NCBI GenBank assembly: GCA_963745755.1
Contig: CAVUYP010000001.1
Location: forward strand, 1,674,001 to 1,738,000
Reading direction: 5' to 3'
Source: RHKX01 sp963745755
Lineage (GTDB): Bacteria > Actinomycetota > Thermoleophilia > Solirubrobacterales > 70-9
Length of the DNA: 64,000 nt
Positions 20,001 to 30,059 of this stretch are shown one piece after another (the first letter of the stretch is position 1; every line of letters starts with the position of its first letter). The notes under the pieces were generated by a model, which was not told the origin of the DNA, made no database searches, and saw only the letters and a list, made by a program, of their open reading frames with translations. The position numbers and the translations under genes are program-made.

Positions 20001-21306
20001 CGACGAGGACGGCAGCGAGCGCCGCGAGCAGCTGAGCGGGATCCTCAAGGCGCTGCGATCGAAGATCGAGGCCGGTGAGTTCGAGGATCCGACCGTCACC
20101 GGCGGCACCGGCGAGCTCGACCGCACGAAGAGCCCGGCGGTCGAGACGAAGGTCTCCGAGAAGCGGCTGCGGGCGCTCAACGGCGAGCTGGTCAAGTTCC
20201 CGGAGAGCTTCACCGTCCATCGCAAGCTCCGCAAGCCGCTCGAGCGCCGGCTCGAGATCCTCGAGGACGGGCCGATCGAGTTCGCCCACGCCGAGGCCCT
20301 CGCATTCGCGTCGCTGCTGACCGAGGGAACCCACATCCGGATGACCGGCCAGGACACCAGCCGCGGCACCTTCTCGAACCGCCACCTCGTCCTCCACGAC
20401 GAGAAGACGGGCCTCACCTACGCTCCGATCCAGAACCTCTCGGGGGCGTTGGCGCCGTTCGAGATCCACAACAGCCCGCTCTCCGAGAACGCCGCGCTCG
20501 GTTTCGAGTACGGCTACGCCGCCGCCTCGCCGGAGAGCCTGATCCTCTGGGAGGCGCAGTTCGGCGACTTCGACAACTCCGCGCAGGTGATCATCGACCA
20601 GTTCATCGCCGCCGGCGAGTCGAAGTGGGGCCAGACGACGCGCCTGACGCTGCTGCTCCCGCACGGCTACGAGGGCGCCGGCCCCGAGCACTCGAGCGCC
20701 CGGATCGAGCGCTTCCTGCAGCTCGGCGCCGAGGGCAACATGCGGCTCGCCAACCCGACCACCTCCGCCCAGTACTTCCACCTGCTGCGCCGCCAGGCGC
20801 GGATCAAGAAGGCGCGCCCGATGGTCGTCTTCACGCCGAAGGGACTGCTGCGGCTCGGCGACGCCGCCTCGAAGCTCGGCGACCTCACCGAGGGCACCTT
20901 CAAGTACGTCATCGACGACCCGCAGGCCGCGCAGCGGCGCGACGAGATCAAGCGGCTCGTTCTCTGCTCGGGCCGCATCTACTACGACCTCGAGGGCCAC
21001 GATCGCCGCGCCGACGCGACGTCGGTCGCGATCGCCCGGACCGAGCTCATCTACCCGTTCCCAAAGAGCTACGTCGCCGAGCTCGCCGCCGGGTACCCGA
21101 ACCTCGAGGAGGTCGTCTGGGTCCAGGAGGAGCCGGCGAACATGGGCTGCTGGCCGTCGATGCGCTGGCGACTTCCCGACGCGATCGAGGGCGACGTGCC
21201 GGTCCGCTACGTCGGCCGCCCGGAGCGGGCGAGCCCGAGCGAGGGATACCCGGCCGCGCACCGGACCGAGCAGGAGCGAATCGTCCTCACCGCGCTGACG
21301 GCCTAG
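17005..21306 (+). CDS. kgd: fused 2-oxoglutarate dehydrogenase E2-E1 with two lipoyl domains and E3-binding domain
   Basis: Oxidatively decarboxylates 2-oxoglutarate to succinyl-CoA. Domains in order in this 1433-residue chain: lipoyl domain 1 (about 6-82, STDKVDAE with Lys47), a Gly/Ala linker, lipoyl domain 2 (about 126-203, Lys168), a peripheral-subunit (E3) binding domain (233-267, ASPVARRIAAAEGVDLAAVS), an acyltransferase catalytic core (about 285-525, with His495 in TYDHRIIQG), then a full E1 decarboxylase (about 560-1433, His744 in MAHRGRLS and thiamine site Gly854-Asp855). Corynebacterial OdhA and mycobacterial Kgd share the E2-core/E1 order at about 1220-1260 residues but lack lipoyl and E3-binding domains. 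Start GTG 17005 gives the lipoyl strand directly. No stop or frame break is present. Confidence 0.95.
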   Translation: MAATETVQIEMPAMGESVTEGTVLDWLKQEGDFVEEGETIVEVSTDKVDAEVPSPAAGTLTKILKEADEVVEIGEALAELEPGEGGGNGASASMTAAAGEGDADIGEGTAPEQLQEEYSGDGGGGEPVELVMPEMGESVTEGTVLEWLKQAGDDVAEGETIVEVSTDKVDAEVPSPVSGTVLETLVEPDDVVKVGQALARLQAGPGSGDEARRSAEDAGAAGGNGEIDGDAKASPVARRIAAAEGVDLAAVSGSGAGGRIMKADVEAARDGGNGAAPATAAGEAKVLRGPAGMLAKAMEESRSIPTATSFRTLAVDTLDAKRKALNGALSERGMKISFTHLIAWAIVEAGKEWRAMARSFEERDGKPNVIDHGAINLGIAVDIEKKDGSRSLMVPCIPAADQADFKAFHAKYEELIRKTRENSLTADDFIGTNITLTNPGGLGTVASVPRLMSGQGTIVATGSIAYPPEWSHSPAERLKTIGVSKVMTMTSTYDHRIIQGAESGSFLRRIDELLSGADEFYETVARSLDVDAGIVAKAHAASASAPPLAAASATATPPSAVAAGPDEELLQAVQAATSLLKAYRTHGHLSATLNPLGGDGKGDPALEPENLNLTPELMSRIPASILRIGVPGETLLDALPRMRDAYCGTIGYQIEHLSSHQQRVWLREMIETGAHRKPLDKEEKRGLLRRLIEVFQFERFLQKAYLGQKMFSIEGLDSTVPMIDELATIARKDGGEQVVIGMAHRGRLSVLAHNLGRSIESIMAEFEGAKALDAVKRTDALRHGGTGDVKYHHGAEGLFESTEGDVRMRLYPNPSHLEFVDPVVTGGARAAQTEHAGPQMHHDTKVAVPLLLHGDAAFPGQGVVAETLNLQSLEGYATGGTIHIIQDNQVGFTTDPMDGRSTPYAADMAKGFNVPIIHVNADDVENCIAAIRLAMAYRAKFARDVVIDLIGYRRYGHNETDEPAYTQPEQAAKIKKHPPLSELYAKQLVDEGVVTGADVDEDGSERREQLSGILKALRSKIEAGEFEDPTVTGGTGELDRTKSPAVETKVSEKRLRALNGELVKFPESFTVHRKLRKPLERRLEILEDGPIEFAHAEALAFASLLTEGTHIRMTGQDTSRGTFSNRHLVLHDEKTGLTYAPIQNLSGALAPFEIHNSPLSENAALGFEYGYAAASPESLILWEAQFGDFDNSAQVIIDQFIAAGESKWGQTTRLTLLLPHGYEGAGPEHSSARIERFLQLGAEGNMRLANPTTSAQYFHLLRRQARIKKARPMVVFTPKGLLRLGDAASKLGDLTEGTFKYVIDDPQAAQRRDEIKRLVLCSGRIYYDLEGHDRRADATSVAIARTELIYPFPKSYVAELAAGYPNLEEVVWVQEEPANMGCWPSMRWRLPDAIEGDVPVRYVGRPERASPSEGYPAAHRTEQERIVLTALTA

Positions 21307-21350
21307 CGGCCCGAGGTTGTCGGAGAGCCGGCGTGCGCCGCGCGCACGTG

Positions 21351-21384
21351 CGACGGGCGCCGGATGGAGGTCCGGCGCCCGTCG
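21351..21384 (+). terminator. perfect 14-bp stem-loop after 2-oxoglutarate dehydrogenase
   Basis: Arms CGACGGGCGCCGGA (21351-21364) and its exact complement (21371-21384) enclose a six-base loop, 45 bases after the dehydrogenase stop. No T-run follows on either strand. Position between a rightward stop (21306) and a possible leftward stop (21413) suggests a bidirectional transcript end. Confidence 0.6.
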
Positions 21385-21412
21385 CGGCACCCACGGGAGA
21401 GAGGAGCTCGGG

Positions 21413-21616
21413 TCAGCCCGGGACCGTCACCCTGCCGATCAGCGCGGCGGGAATGGCGCCGCAGACCGTGCAGGGTTCCCTGGCGCAGGTCTGCCTGCGC
21501 CCGGTCCCGCAGTCGGGACACGAGATGCGCGGCGCGTGCCCTACGAATCCACGCCGTGCCTCGCGAGCCCGGGAGATGACCCGTTCTCCGATCCTCGAAT
21601 TGGAGGAACTCTGCAT
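21413..21616 (-). CDS. possible small zinc-ribbon protein, 67 residues
   Basis: Not certain to be a gene. Reading left from ATG 21616 gives a basic N-terminus (GERVISRAREARRGF) and then ISCPDCGTGRRQTC and EPCTVCGAIPAALIGR. The two CxxC knuckles spaced by 13 residues, plus one extra Cys, look like a treble-clef or ribbon zinc site. No Shine-Dalgarno sequence stands out before the ATG. It occupies a 418-base stretch (21307-21724) that otherwise holds only the stem-loop at 21351-21384. If real, it converges on the dehydrogenase transcript. The alternative is non-coding spacer. Confidence 0.35.
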   Translation of the reverse strand: MQSSSNSRIGERVISRAREARRGFVGHAPRISCPDCGTGRRQTCAREPCTVCGAIPAALIGRVTVPG

Positions 21617-21724
21617 GGGTCGCAGTCTGCGGCTGCCGCGGCGGCGCTCACATGTACGCCTGTCCAGGATTCGGCCCACCGGCTTGTGCCGGGCGTAGGG
21701 GTCCGGTGATCTAGCCTCCCGGCG

Positions 21725-22078
21725 GTGACCGATGCGACGACCGAGGGCGAGCGCGAGTTCCGGCCCCGCGCTCCCGGCGCCCTCTGGGTCTGGGTGAAGC
21801 GGGCCTCGTTCGTCGAGCTGGCGATCTTCATCGGCCTGCTGGTCGTCTGGATCGCACCGGGGCTCGAGAAAGCGACGTTCGTCTTCGGGATGGCCCATGG
21901 GATCGGCTACGTCGCCCTCTGCCTGCTGCTCTGGGTGGCGATCCTCCGCCGCGAGGCGCCGTTCTGGCTGTTCGCAGCGACCCTGACGCCGGTCGGCCCA
22001 GTCGGCAGCGTGATCGGAATCGAGTGGATCGAGCGCCGCGACGGCGGCGAAGCGCGCACGGGTGCCGCGCAGCCCTGA
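21725..22078 (+). CDS. DUF3817-family membrane protein
   Basis: A 117-residue integral membrane protein from GTG 21725. About three hydrophobic segments are visible (FVELAIFIGLLVVWIAP, FVFGMAHGIGYVALCLLLWV and FWLFAATLTPVGPVGSVIGI). The charge and motif pattern, with K before FVEL, MAHG and LTPVGP, agrees with DUF3817, a family found mainly in Actinomycetota with no assigned function. Fourteen bases separate it from the SRPBCC gene downstream, so the two may be co-transcribed. Confidence 0.8.
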   Translation: MTDATTEGEREFRPRAPGALWVWVKRASFVELAIFIGLLVVWIAPGLEKATFVFGMAHGIGYVALCLLLWVAILRREAPFWLFAATLTPVGPVGSVIGIEWIERRDGGEARTGAAQP

Positions 22079-22091
22079 TTAGATTGCCGCC

Positions 22092-22514
22092 ATGCAGCGC
22101 ATCATCTTCGATCACGACTATGCCCTCCCGCCCGAACGTGTTTTCGCCTACCTGGCCGAGCACGAGAACCTCGGCGACATCCTCGGCGCCCGGATCACCC
22201 GGCTCAAGAACGGGACCGACGGCAACCGCAACGGGGTCGGATCCGTTCGCGAACTCAAGGTCGGGCCGGTGCCCCCGTTCGAGGAGACCGTCACCGAGTT
22301 CGTCCCGAACGAGCTGATCGCCTATGCGATCACCAAGGGCTCGCCGCTGAAGAGCCACCACGGCGAGATGCGCTTCACCGAGGAGGGCGGCAAGACCCAC
22401 CTCCACTACGAGATCTCCTTCGCCTCGAAGATTCCCGGCGTCGACTTCATCGTCGCCCAGGGCCTGAAGCGCAGCATCACCAAGGGCCTGACGAGCGTCG
22501 AGACCGCCGCCTGA
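22092..22514 (+). CDS. SRPBCC (START-like) family protein
   Basis: A 140-residue single-domain protein with the polyketide-cyclase/START helix-grip fold: N-terminal strand QRIIFDHDYALPPERVFAYLAEHE, central strands VGSVRELKVGPVPPFEETVTEF and EMRFTEEGGKTHLHYEISF, then a long C-terminal helix. Members bind or transport small hydrophobic ligands or act as cyclases, but no ligand can be assigned here. It shares a transcript direction with the DUF3817 gene and ends near a GC-rich stem-loop. Confidence 0.85.
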   Translation: MQRIIFDHDYALPPERVFAYLAEHENLGDILGARITRLKNGTDGNRNGVGSVRELKVGPVPPFEETVTEFVPNELIAYAITKGSPLKSHHGEMRFTEEGGKTHLHYEISFASKIPGVDFIVAQGLKRSITKGLTSVETAA

Positions 22515-22620
22515 GCACGCGATCGACGCGATCGGCCCGATTCGGCGCTGTCGGCGCTGTCGGCGCCGCTGGATGCGCGACCGCGACCGGCGAAGTCGCC
22601 GAAAAGATGGGCCGGGGCTT

Positions 22621-22652
22621 GGGCCGCGGGAGGCAGGGGGTCCGCGCGGCCC
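22621..22652. terminator. GC-rich stem-loop between convergent genes
   Basis: GGGCCGCG (22621-22628) pairs with CGCGGCCC (22645-22652), in a 283-base non-coding stretch between the SRPBCC gene and aconitase, whose transcripts converge. The same stretch also has a second inverted repeat (CGCGTCGG / CCGACGCG) and three short CGGCGCTGT-like repeats near 22543. Nothing else was seen in it. Confidence 0.35.
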
Positions 22653-22797
22653 GCACCCCAGCCCGCGCGTCGGTAGCCAGGGAGGGATGCCGACGCGATC
22701 GCCCCCGGAGGCGGGACTAACCGGGGACGAGCTTTATGAAACCTGCACTTCCATTCTGCTACATCAGCGCCGGGTGTGCAATGTCGCTGACCCGAGG

Positions 22798-25599
<2,802 letters not shown>

Positions 25600-25628
25600 C
25601 TCGTCTCCTTTTCGGCGCCGCCGGGGCG

Positions 25629-25952
25629 CTAGTCGCTGTCTTCCTTCTCGGACGCCTTCTCGTGGTCCGCCTCGCCGTAGATCGTAAGGCCCTCCGACTT
25701 GGCGTCCTCGTCGGGGAAGCCGTCGCCGAGCGGATGGCCGTGCTTGCGCCCGTGCGAAGCCGACTGGATCAGCTGCTCCTCGGCGAGCTCGAAGCCCTCG
25801 GCGACCCCCTCGCCGCCCTCGGCGAGCGGGCGCTCGGCCTCGGGAAGGCGCTGGGTGTCGGTGTGGCCGCCGATCTCAGCGGCCTCGGCGGCGGCGGCGG
25901 CCTCCTCCTCGGCGATCAGCTTGCGCGTGCGGTCCTCGGATTTCTTGCTCAT
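25629..25952 (-). CDS. hypothetical acidic protein, 107 residues
   Basis: Not recognised. A highly charged, probably disordered protein: a Lys/Arg-rich start (MSKKSEDRTRKLIAEEE), an alanine/glutamate helix, an Asp-His-Gly middle (SHGRKHGHPLGDGFPDED) and an acidic end (DHEKASEKEDSD). It has no cysteine, signal or membrane segment. It is on the aconitase strand, 29 bp upstream of the aconitase start, so it may lead that transcript. Confidence 0.68.
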   Translation of the reverse strand: MSKKSEDRTRKLIAEEEAAAAAEAAEIGGHTDTQRLPEAERPLAEGGEGVAEGFELAEEQLIQSASHGRKHGHPLGDGFPDEDAKSEGLTIYGEADHEKASEKEDSD

Positions 25953-26017
25953 GACGCCTCCACGGGGTGCCTCGGGGGTTGGTGAAAGCTACCCGCTGGC
26001 CGCGGTCCGGGTGCGGG

Positions 26018-26830
26018 TCAGCGCTTGTCGGCCTGCCCGCGGGCCAGATCGTCGGCCACCTTGGCGCCACCGCCACGCTGGGCCCGGGCCGCGAGGCGCG
26101 GGAAGATGTGCGCGAAGCCGACCAGCAGCCGCTGCTGTAGGGGTGCGACCGAGACCTCGGCCTTGTCCTGCTCGATCGCCCGGACGACTCCGGCGGCGAC
26201 CTCGGCCGGAGTCGAGGTGCCGACGCCCGGCGGAACCCTGGCGCCGGACTCGGCGAACATCCCGGCGTCGCGGATGAAGCCCGGGAGGACGACCGAGACG
26301 CCGACCCCGGAGCCGTCGCCGGCGAGGTCCTCGCGCAGCGCCAGCGCAAAGCCGCGCAGGCCGAACTTGGTCGCGTTGTAGATCGACGCCCGCGGCGAGG
26401 CGGCCTTGCCGGCGAGCGAGGAGACGAACAGCAGGTGGCCGCCGCGGCGGTCGACCATCGCCGGCAGCAGCGCGTGCGCCAGCGTCATCGGCGACTCGAG
26501 GTTGACCCGCAGCGCCCGTGCGACCTGCTCGGCGCTGAAGTCGGAGAGCCGGCCCGACCCGGGCAGGCCGGCGTTGGCGACCAGCAGGTCGATCTCGCCG
26601 CCGGCGGTCGCATCGGCGGCGAGCCGCCCGGCGGCGCCCGGCTCGGCGAGGTCGGCGACGACGACCGAGTGGCCGCCGCCGGGCAGCGAGGCGGCCAATG
26701 CCTCGAGCTCCTCCGGCTTCCGCGAGCTGAGGACGAGCGAGGCGCCCCGCTCGGCGAGCGCGACCGCGATCGCGCGCCCGATCCCACCCGTCGCCCCGGT
26801 CAGCAGGGCCCGCTTGCCGGCGATCTCCAT
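26018..26830 (-). CDS. short-chain dehydrogenase/reductase
   Basis: A 270-residue classical SDR starting at ATG 26830 (MEIAGKRALLTGATGGIGRA). The cofactor motif is TGATGGIG, NAG is present (ANAGLPGSG), and the catalytic set is Ser (FVSSLAGKA), Tyr and Lys (YNATKFGLRG). The C-terminal region (APLQQRLLVGFAHIFPRLAAR) is amphipathic. The absence of Asp after strand 2 favours NADP(H). The substrate is unknown. It diverges from the c-di-AMP riboswitch transcript. Confidence 0.88.
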   Translation of the reverse strand: MEIAGKRALLTGATGGIGRAIAVALAERGASLVLSSRKPEELEALAASLPGGGHSVVVADLAEPGAAGRLAADATAGGEIDLLVANAGLPGSGRLSDFSAEQVARALRVNLESPMTLAHALLPAMVDRRGGHLLFVSSLAGKAASPRASIYNATKFGLRGFALALREDLAGDGSGVGVSVVLPGFIRDAGMFAESGARVPPGVGTSTPAEVAAGVVRAIEQDKAEVSVAPLQQRLLVGFAHIFPRLAARAQRGGGAKVADDLARGQADKR

Positions 26831-26895
26831 GTCGCCAACCTACACGGGCGCTCGCGCGGCGGGACGCCGCCTTGGGGACATATGTGAGCGTTTGC

Positions 26896-26924
26896 TTGCA
26901 GAACGAACACCGATTCGCTACAGT
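26896..26924 (+). promoter_or_regulatory. candidate sigma-70-type promoter for the c-di-AMP riboswitch transcript
   Basis: TTGCAG (26896-26901) and TACAGT (26919-26924) are separated by 17 bases and stand just before the riboswitch. The hexamers fit a housekeeping promoter well for such a GC-rich genome. Confidence 0.45.
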
Positions 26925-26929
26925 GCCCG

Positions 26930-27060
26930 CCAATCCAACGCCGAGTCTCCGAAGTACGGAGAGCGGGGGACCCAAACCAGGACCCCGGGGCTAATCCACC
27001 CGATCCGGTGGAGGCGCAGGCTCCAAGCAGCGCCAGCCCGTCAGCTAACCCCGCAGGCGC
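26930..27060 (+). ncRNA. cyclic di-AMP riboswitch (ydaO/yuaA class)
   Basis: The leader between the promoter and the NlpC/P60 gene holds, in order, the conserved blocks of the ydaO class: CGCCGAGTC (26939-26947), GGGGGACCCAAA (26965-26976), GGGGCTAATCC (near 26987-26997) and the closing CCGTCAGCTAACCCCGCAGG (about 27038-27057), with pairing arms between them. In Actinomycetota this class senses c-di-AMP and usually turns off wall-hydrolase and resuscitation genes. The gene directly downstream is such a hydrolase. Exact 5' end and fold were not computed. Confidence 0.88.
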
Positions 27061-27078
27061 AAACGAGCCAGAAGGAAC

Positions 27079-27636
27079 ATGCACAGACTCAGATCGAACC
27101 TCACGGTGCAACGCACCGCAATGTCCGTGATCACCGCCTTCCTCGTGACGGCAGTGGTCTTCCTGTTGATCTCCGGATCGGCGGTCGCCCGCAGTGGCGG
27201 CCTCAGCGTCGACAACCCGAAATCCGGCAAGCCGGGCAAGGCGAAGCTGCTGAAGAGCGGCAAGGCCGTGCCTCCGGAGAACGCCCCGAAGCGGGTCGTT
27301 CGCGCCATCAAGGCGGCCAACCGCATCCGCAAGACGAAGTACGTCTGGGGCGGCGGCCACGGCAGCTTCAAGGACAACGGCTACGACTGCTCCGGCGCGG
27401 TCAGCTACATGCTGCACGGCGGCCGGATGCTGAAGACGCCGATGACCTCCGGCTCGCTCGCCCGCTGGGGCAAGCGGAAGCGGGGCAAGTGGATCTCGGT
27501 GTACGCCAACTCCGGCCACACCTACGCCGTCGTCGCCGGCCTCCGCTGGGACACCTCCGGCGGCCCCGGCCCGCGCTGGCACAAGGACATGCGCTCCCGC
27601 AGGGGCTACGCGGTCCGCCACTACAAGGGCTACTAG
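27079..27636 (+). CDS. secreted NlpC/P60-like cell-wall hydrolase
   Basis: A 185-residue exported protein likely to cut peptidoglycan stem peptides. GAAGGAAC sits just ahead of ATG 27079. Residues 15-40 form a membrane or signal segment (MSVITAFLVTAVVFLLISGS). The catalytic domain has the NlpC/P60-type Cys in GYDCSGAVSYML, preceded by YVWGGGHGSF, and a His in NSGHTYAVVAGLRWDTSG. The domain is short compared with classical members, so related CHAP-like or amidase families are possible. It is preceded by the c-di-AMP riboswitch and followed by a strong terminator, so it forms a single-gene unit. Confidence 0.85.
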   Translation: MHRLRSNLTVQRTAMSVITAFLVTAVVFLLISGSAVARSGGLSVDNPKSGKPGKAKLLKSGKAVPPENAPKRVVRAIKAANRIRKTKYVWGGGHGSFKDNGYDCSGAVSYMLHGGRMLKTPMTSGSLARWGKRKRGKWISVYANSGHTYAVVAGLRWDTSGGPGPRWHKDMRSRRGYAVRHYKGY

Positions 27637-27671
27637 GCCGGCGAGACATCGCGGCGCCGCCTGGCGCCTGA

Positions 27672-27715
27672 CCGCCCGCGCTCACGTCCCGGTGAGCGCG
27701 GGCGGCTCTCGTTTT
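27672..27715 (+). terminator. intrinsic terminator of the NlpC/P60 gene
   Basis: Fourteen-base perfect stem (CCGCCCGCGCTCAC, 27672-27685, with 27692-27705), six-base loop, followed by CTCTCGTTTT. It overlaps the GTG that would otherwise extend the next gene upstream, so that GTG is not the start. Confidence 0.85.
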
Positions 27716-27742
27716 CGCCGATCGGCGAGAGTGCGGGCCGCG

Positions 27743-28546
27743 ATGTGCTCACGCCGACACTTCGAGCGCGACGGCACCGGGCTGTCCGTCTGCGACTACG
27801 GTGGCGCCGGAGTCCCCCTCGTCCTCCTCCACGGACTCGCCGGCCACGGCGGCGAGTGGGCGGATACGGCGCGGGCCCAGGTCTCGCACGCCCGCGTTCT
27901 CGCCCCGGACGGGCGCGGCCACGGCAGCAGCGAGCGCTTCCCGCGCGACGTCTCACGGCAGTCCCACGTCGACGACGTCGCGTTCCTCATCGAGCAGTTC
28001 GAGCTCGGGCCGGTCGTGCTGGTCGGCCACTCCCTCGGCGGCGTAACGGCGATGCTCGTCGCCGCGGAGCGCCCTGACCTGCTCAAGGGCCTCGTCGTCG
28101 TCGAGGCCGGTCCGGCGGAGGGAACCGTCGAATCGATTCTGGACGTCGAGGAATACCTGTCGGTATGGCCGACCCCCTTCGACTCCCGCGACGCAGCCGA
28201 GCGGTTCTTCGGCGGGCCCTCGCTTCGCGCCCGGCGCTGGGCGGACGGCCTCGAACAGCGCGACGACGGTCTCTGGCCGATGTTCGACCGCGAGGTGATC
28301 GGTCGAACGCTGCGGTCGGCAGTCGGCCGCGACTGCTGGGACAAGTGGAATGAGATCCGCAGCCCCGCCCTCGTGGTCAGGGCCGAGCAGGGAACGCTTC
28401 CCGCAGCCGAGGCCGCCGAGATGCTGGGCGGAAACCTCGCCGCCGAACTCGTCGTGATCAGCGGCGCCGGCCACGATCTTCACCTCGATCGCCCCGGCGA
28501 GTGGAACCGCGCGCTTGCGGCCTTCCTCGATGCCCTCCGCGACTAG
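27743..28546 (+). CDS. alpha/beta hydrolase
   Basis: A 267-residue alpha/beta hydrolase. I start it at ATG 27743 because the in-frame GTG at 27692 lies inside the terminator stem. The oxyanion segment VLLHGLAGHGGEWAD, the nucleophile elbow VLVGHSLGGVTAM, and His in SGAGHDLHLDRP are present. Together they suggest an esterase or C-C hydrolase. It ends 12 bp from the convergent aldehyde dehydrogenase and has no obvious functional partner. Confidence 0.87.
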   Translation: MCSRRHFERDGTGLSVCDYGGAGVPLVLLHGLAGHGGEWADTARAQVSHARVLAPDGRGHGSSERFPRDVSRQSHVDDVAFLIEQFELGPVVLVGHSLGGVTAMLVAAERPDLLKGLVVVEAGPAEGTVESILDVEEYLSVWPTPFDSRDAAERFFGGPSLRARRWADGLEQRDDGLWPMFDREVIGRTLRSAVGRDCWDKWNEIRSPALVVRAEQGTLPAAEAAEMLGGNLAAELVVISGAGHDLHLDRPGEWNRALAAFLDALRD

Positions 28547-28558
28547 CTGCGCAGCGTC

Positions 28559-30004
28559 CTAGGTCGCCAGGTTGACCATCACGTGCTTGATCTCGGTGTA
28601 GTCCTCGACCGAGTAGATGCTCATGTCCTTGCCGTAGCCGGACTCCTTGTAGCCGCCGTGCGGCATCTCGTTGGCCATCGTCAGGTGGTCGTTGACCCAG
28701 ACGGCGCCGAAGCGGATCGCGTTGGCGACGCGCATGGCCCGGCCGACGTCCTGCGTCCAGACCGAGGCGGCGAGGCCGTAGCGGGTGCCGTTCGCCCACT
28801 CGATCGCCTTCGCCTCGTCGGTGAAGCGCTGGACGGTGATGACCGGCCCGAAGATCTCGGACTGGATCATCTCGTCGTCCTGCTGGAGGTTCGCGACCAC
28901 GGTCGGCTCGACGTAGAAGCCGGGCAGGTCGGGCTGGCCGCCGCCGGTCACGACCTCGGCGTGGTCGGGCCTGCGCGCGAGGAAGCCCTCGACGCGCTCG
29001 CGCTGCCGGGCCGAGTTGACCGGGCCGAGCGTCGTCGCGTCGTCGAAGGTGTCGCCGACCACGTTCGCCTCGGCCTGCTCGGCGAGGCCGGCGACGACGT
29101 CGTCGTAGACGCCCGGCGCCGCGATCACCCGGGTGGCGGCGGTGCAGTCCTGGCCGGCGTTGTAGTAGCCGCAGGCGGCGATCGTCTCCATCGCCAGCTC
29201 CATGTCGGCGTCGTCGAAGATGATCACCGGCGCCTTGCCGCCGAGCTCGAGGTGGACCCGCTTGAGCGTGTCGGCAGCCGCCTTGGCGATCCACTTGCCG
29301 GTCTCCGGCGAGCCGGTCAGCGAGACCATGTCGACCTCGGGATGGGTGACCAGCGACGAGCCGGCCGGCTGACCGAGCCCGCCGATCACGTTGAGGACGC
29401 CGGCGGGGAACACGTCGGCGGCCAGCTCGGCCAGCTTCAGCGTCGCGACCGGCGTCGTCTCGGCCGGCTTCAGCACCGTCGTGCACCCGGCTGCCAGGGC
29501 CGGGCCGATCTTCCACACCGCCATCATCAGCGGGTAGTTCCAGGGGGCGATCTGGCCGACGACGCCGGCCGGCTCGCGGCGGATGATCGACGTCCGGTTC
29601 TCGACGTACTCGCCGGCGGCGCTGCCCGGCAGGACGCGACCGGCGCCGGCGAAGAAGCGCAGCTGGTCGGCCATCGCCGGGATCTCGTCCTCCTTGAACG
29701 TGTTGCGCGGCTTGCCGGCGTCGCTGGCCTCGAGGTCGGAGAGCAGGTCGGCGTTCTCCTCGACGACGTCGGCGAGCTCGAGCAGCGCCGCCGCACGCTC
29801 GGCCGGAGTCGTCGCCGCCCAGCCGTCGAAGGCCCGCCGCGCCGCCCGCACGGCGCGATCGACGTCCGCGGCGGTCGACAGCGGCGCCTCGGCGAAGACC
29901 TCGCCGGTCGCCGGGTTGACGACCTCGTCGGTCGCGCCGTCGGCGGCGTCGCCGAGCTCGCCGTCGATGAAGTTCTGGACCTTCGTCTTCTCTGCGGTTG
30001 CCAT
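28559..30004 (-). CDS. gamma-aminobutyraldehyde dehydrogenase
   Basis: Oxidises 4-aminobutanal to GABA with NAD+, the second step of the transaminase route of putrescine breakdown. ATG 30004 follows GAGGAGAG and gives 481 residues. Catalytic residues are Glu in LELGGKAPV and Cys in NAGQDCTAATRV. The C-terminal signature ANEMPHGGYKESGYGKDMS is close to that of E. coli PatD (YdcW), which is why I prefer this substrate over betaine aldehyde. It is the last gene of a leftward unit aminotransferase, pucR-type regulator, ald, this gene, with gaps of 34, 40 and 55 bp. Confidence 0.88.
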   Translation of the reverse strand: MATAEKTKVQNFIDGELGDAADGATDEVVNPATGEVFAEAPLSTAADVDRAVRAARRAFDGWAATTPAERAAALLELADVVEENADLLSDLEASDAGKPRNTFKEDEIPAMADQLRFFAGAGRVLPGSAAGEYVENRTSIIRREPAGVVGQIAPWNYPLMMAVWKIGPALAAGCTTVLKPAETTPVATLKLAELAADVFPAGVLNVIGGLGQPAGSSLVTHPEVDMVSLTGSPETGKWIAKAAADTLKRVHLELGGKAPVIIFDDADMELAMETIAACGYYNAGQDCTAATRVIAAPGVYDDVVAGLAEQAEANVVGDTFDDATTLGPVNSARQRERVEGFLARRPDHAEVVTGGGQPDLPGFYVEPTVVANLQQDDEMIQSEIFGPVITVQRFTDEAKAIEWANGTRYGLAASVWTQDVGRAMRVANAIRFGAVWVNDHLTMANEMPHGGYKESGYGKDMSIYSVEDYTEIKHVMVNLAT

Positions 30005-30059
30005 CTCTGATCTCTCCTCGTGCTCTGTGCTCGTCGTGAACCTGCCGTCGAAGCCTGCG

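Noticed and set aside
27692..27742. GTG start for the hydrolase at 27692
   Set aside because: It lies in the right arm of the NlpC/P60 terminator, so translation from there is implausible. ATG 27743 is used instead.
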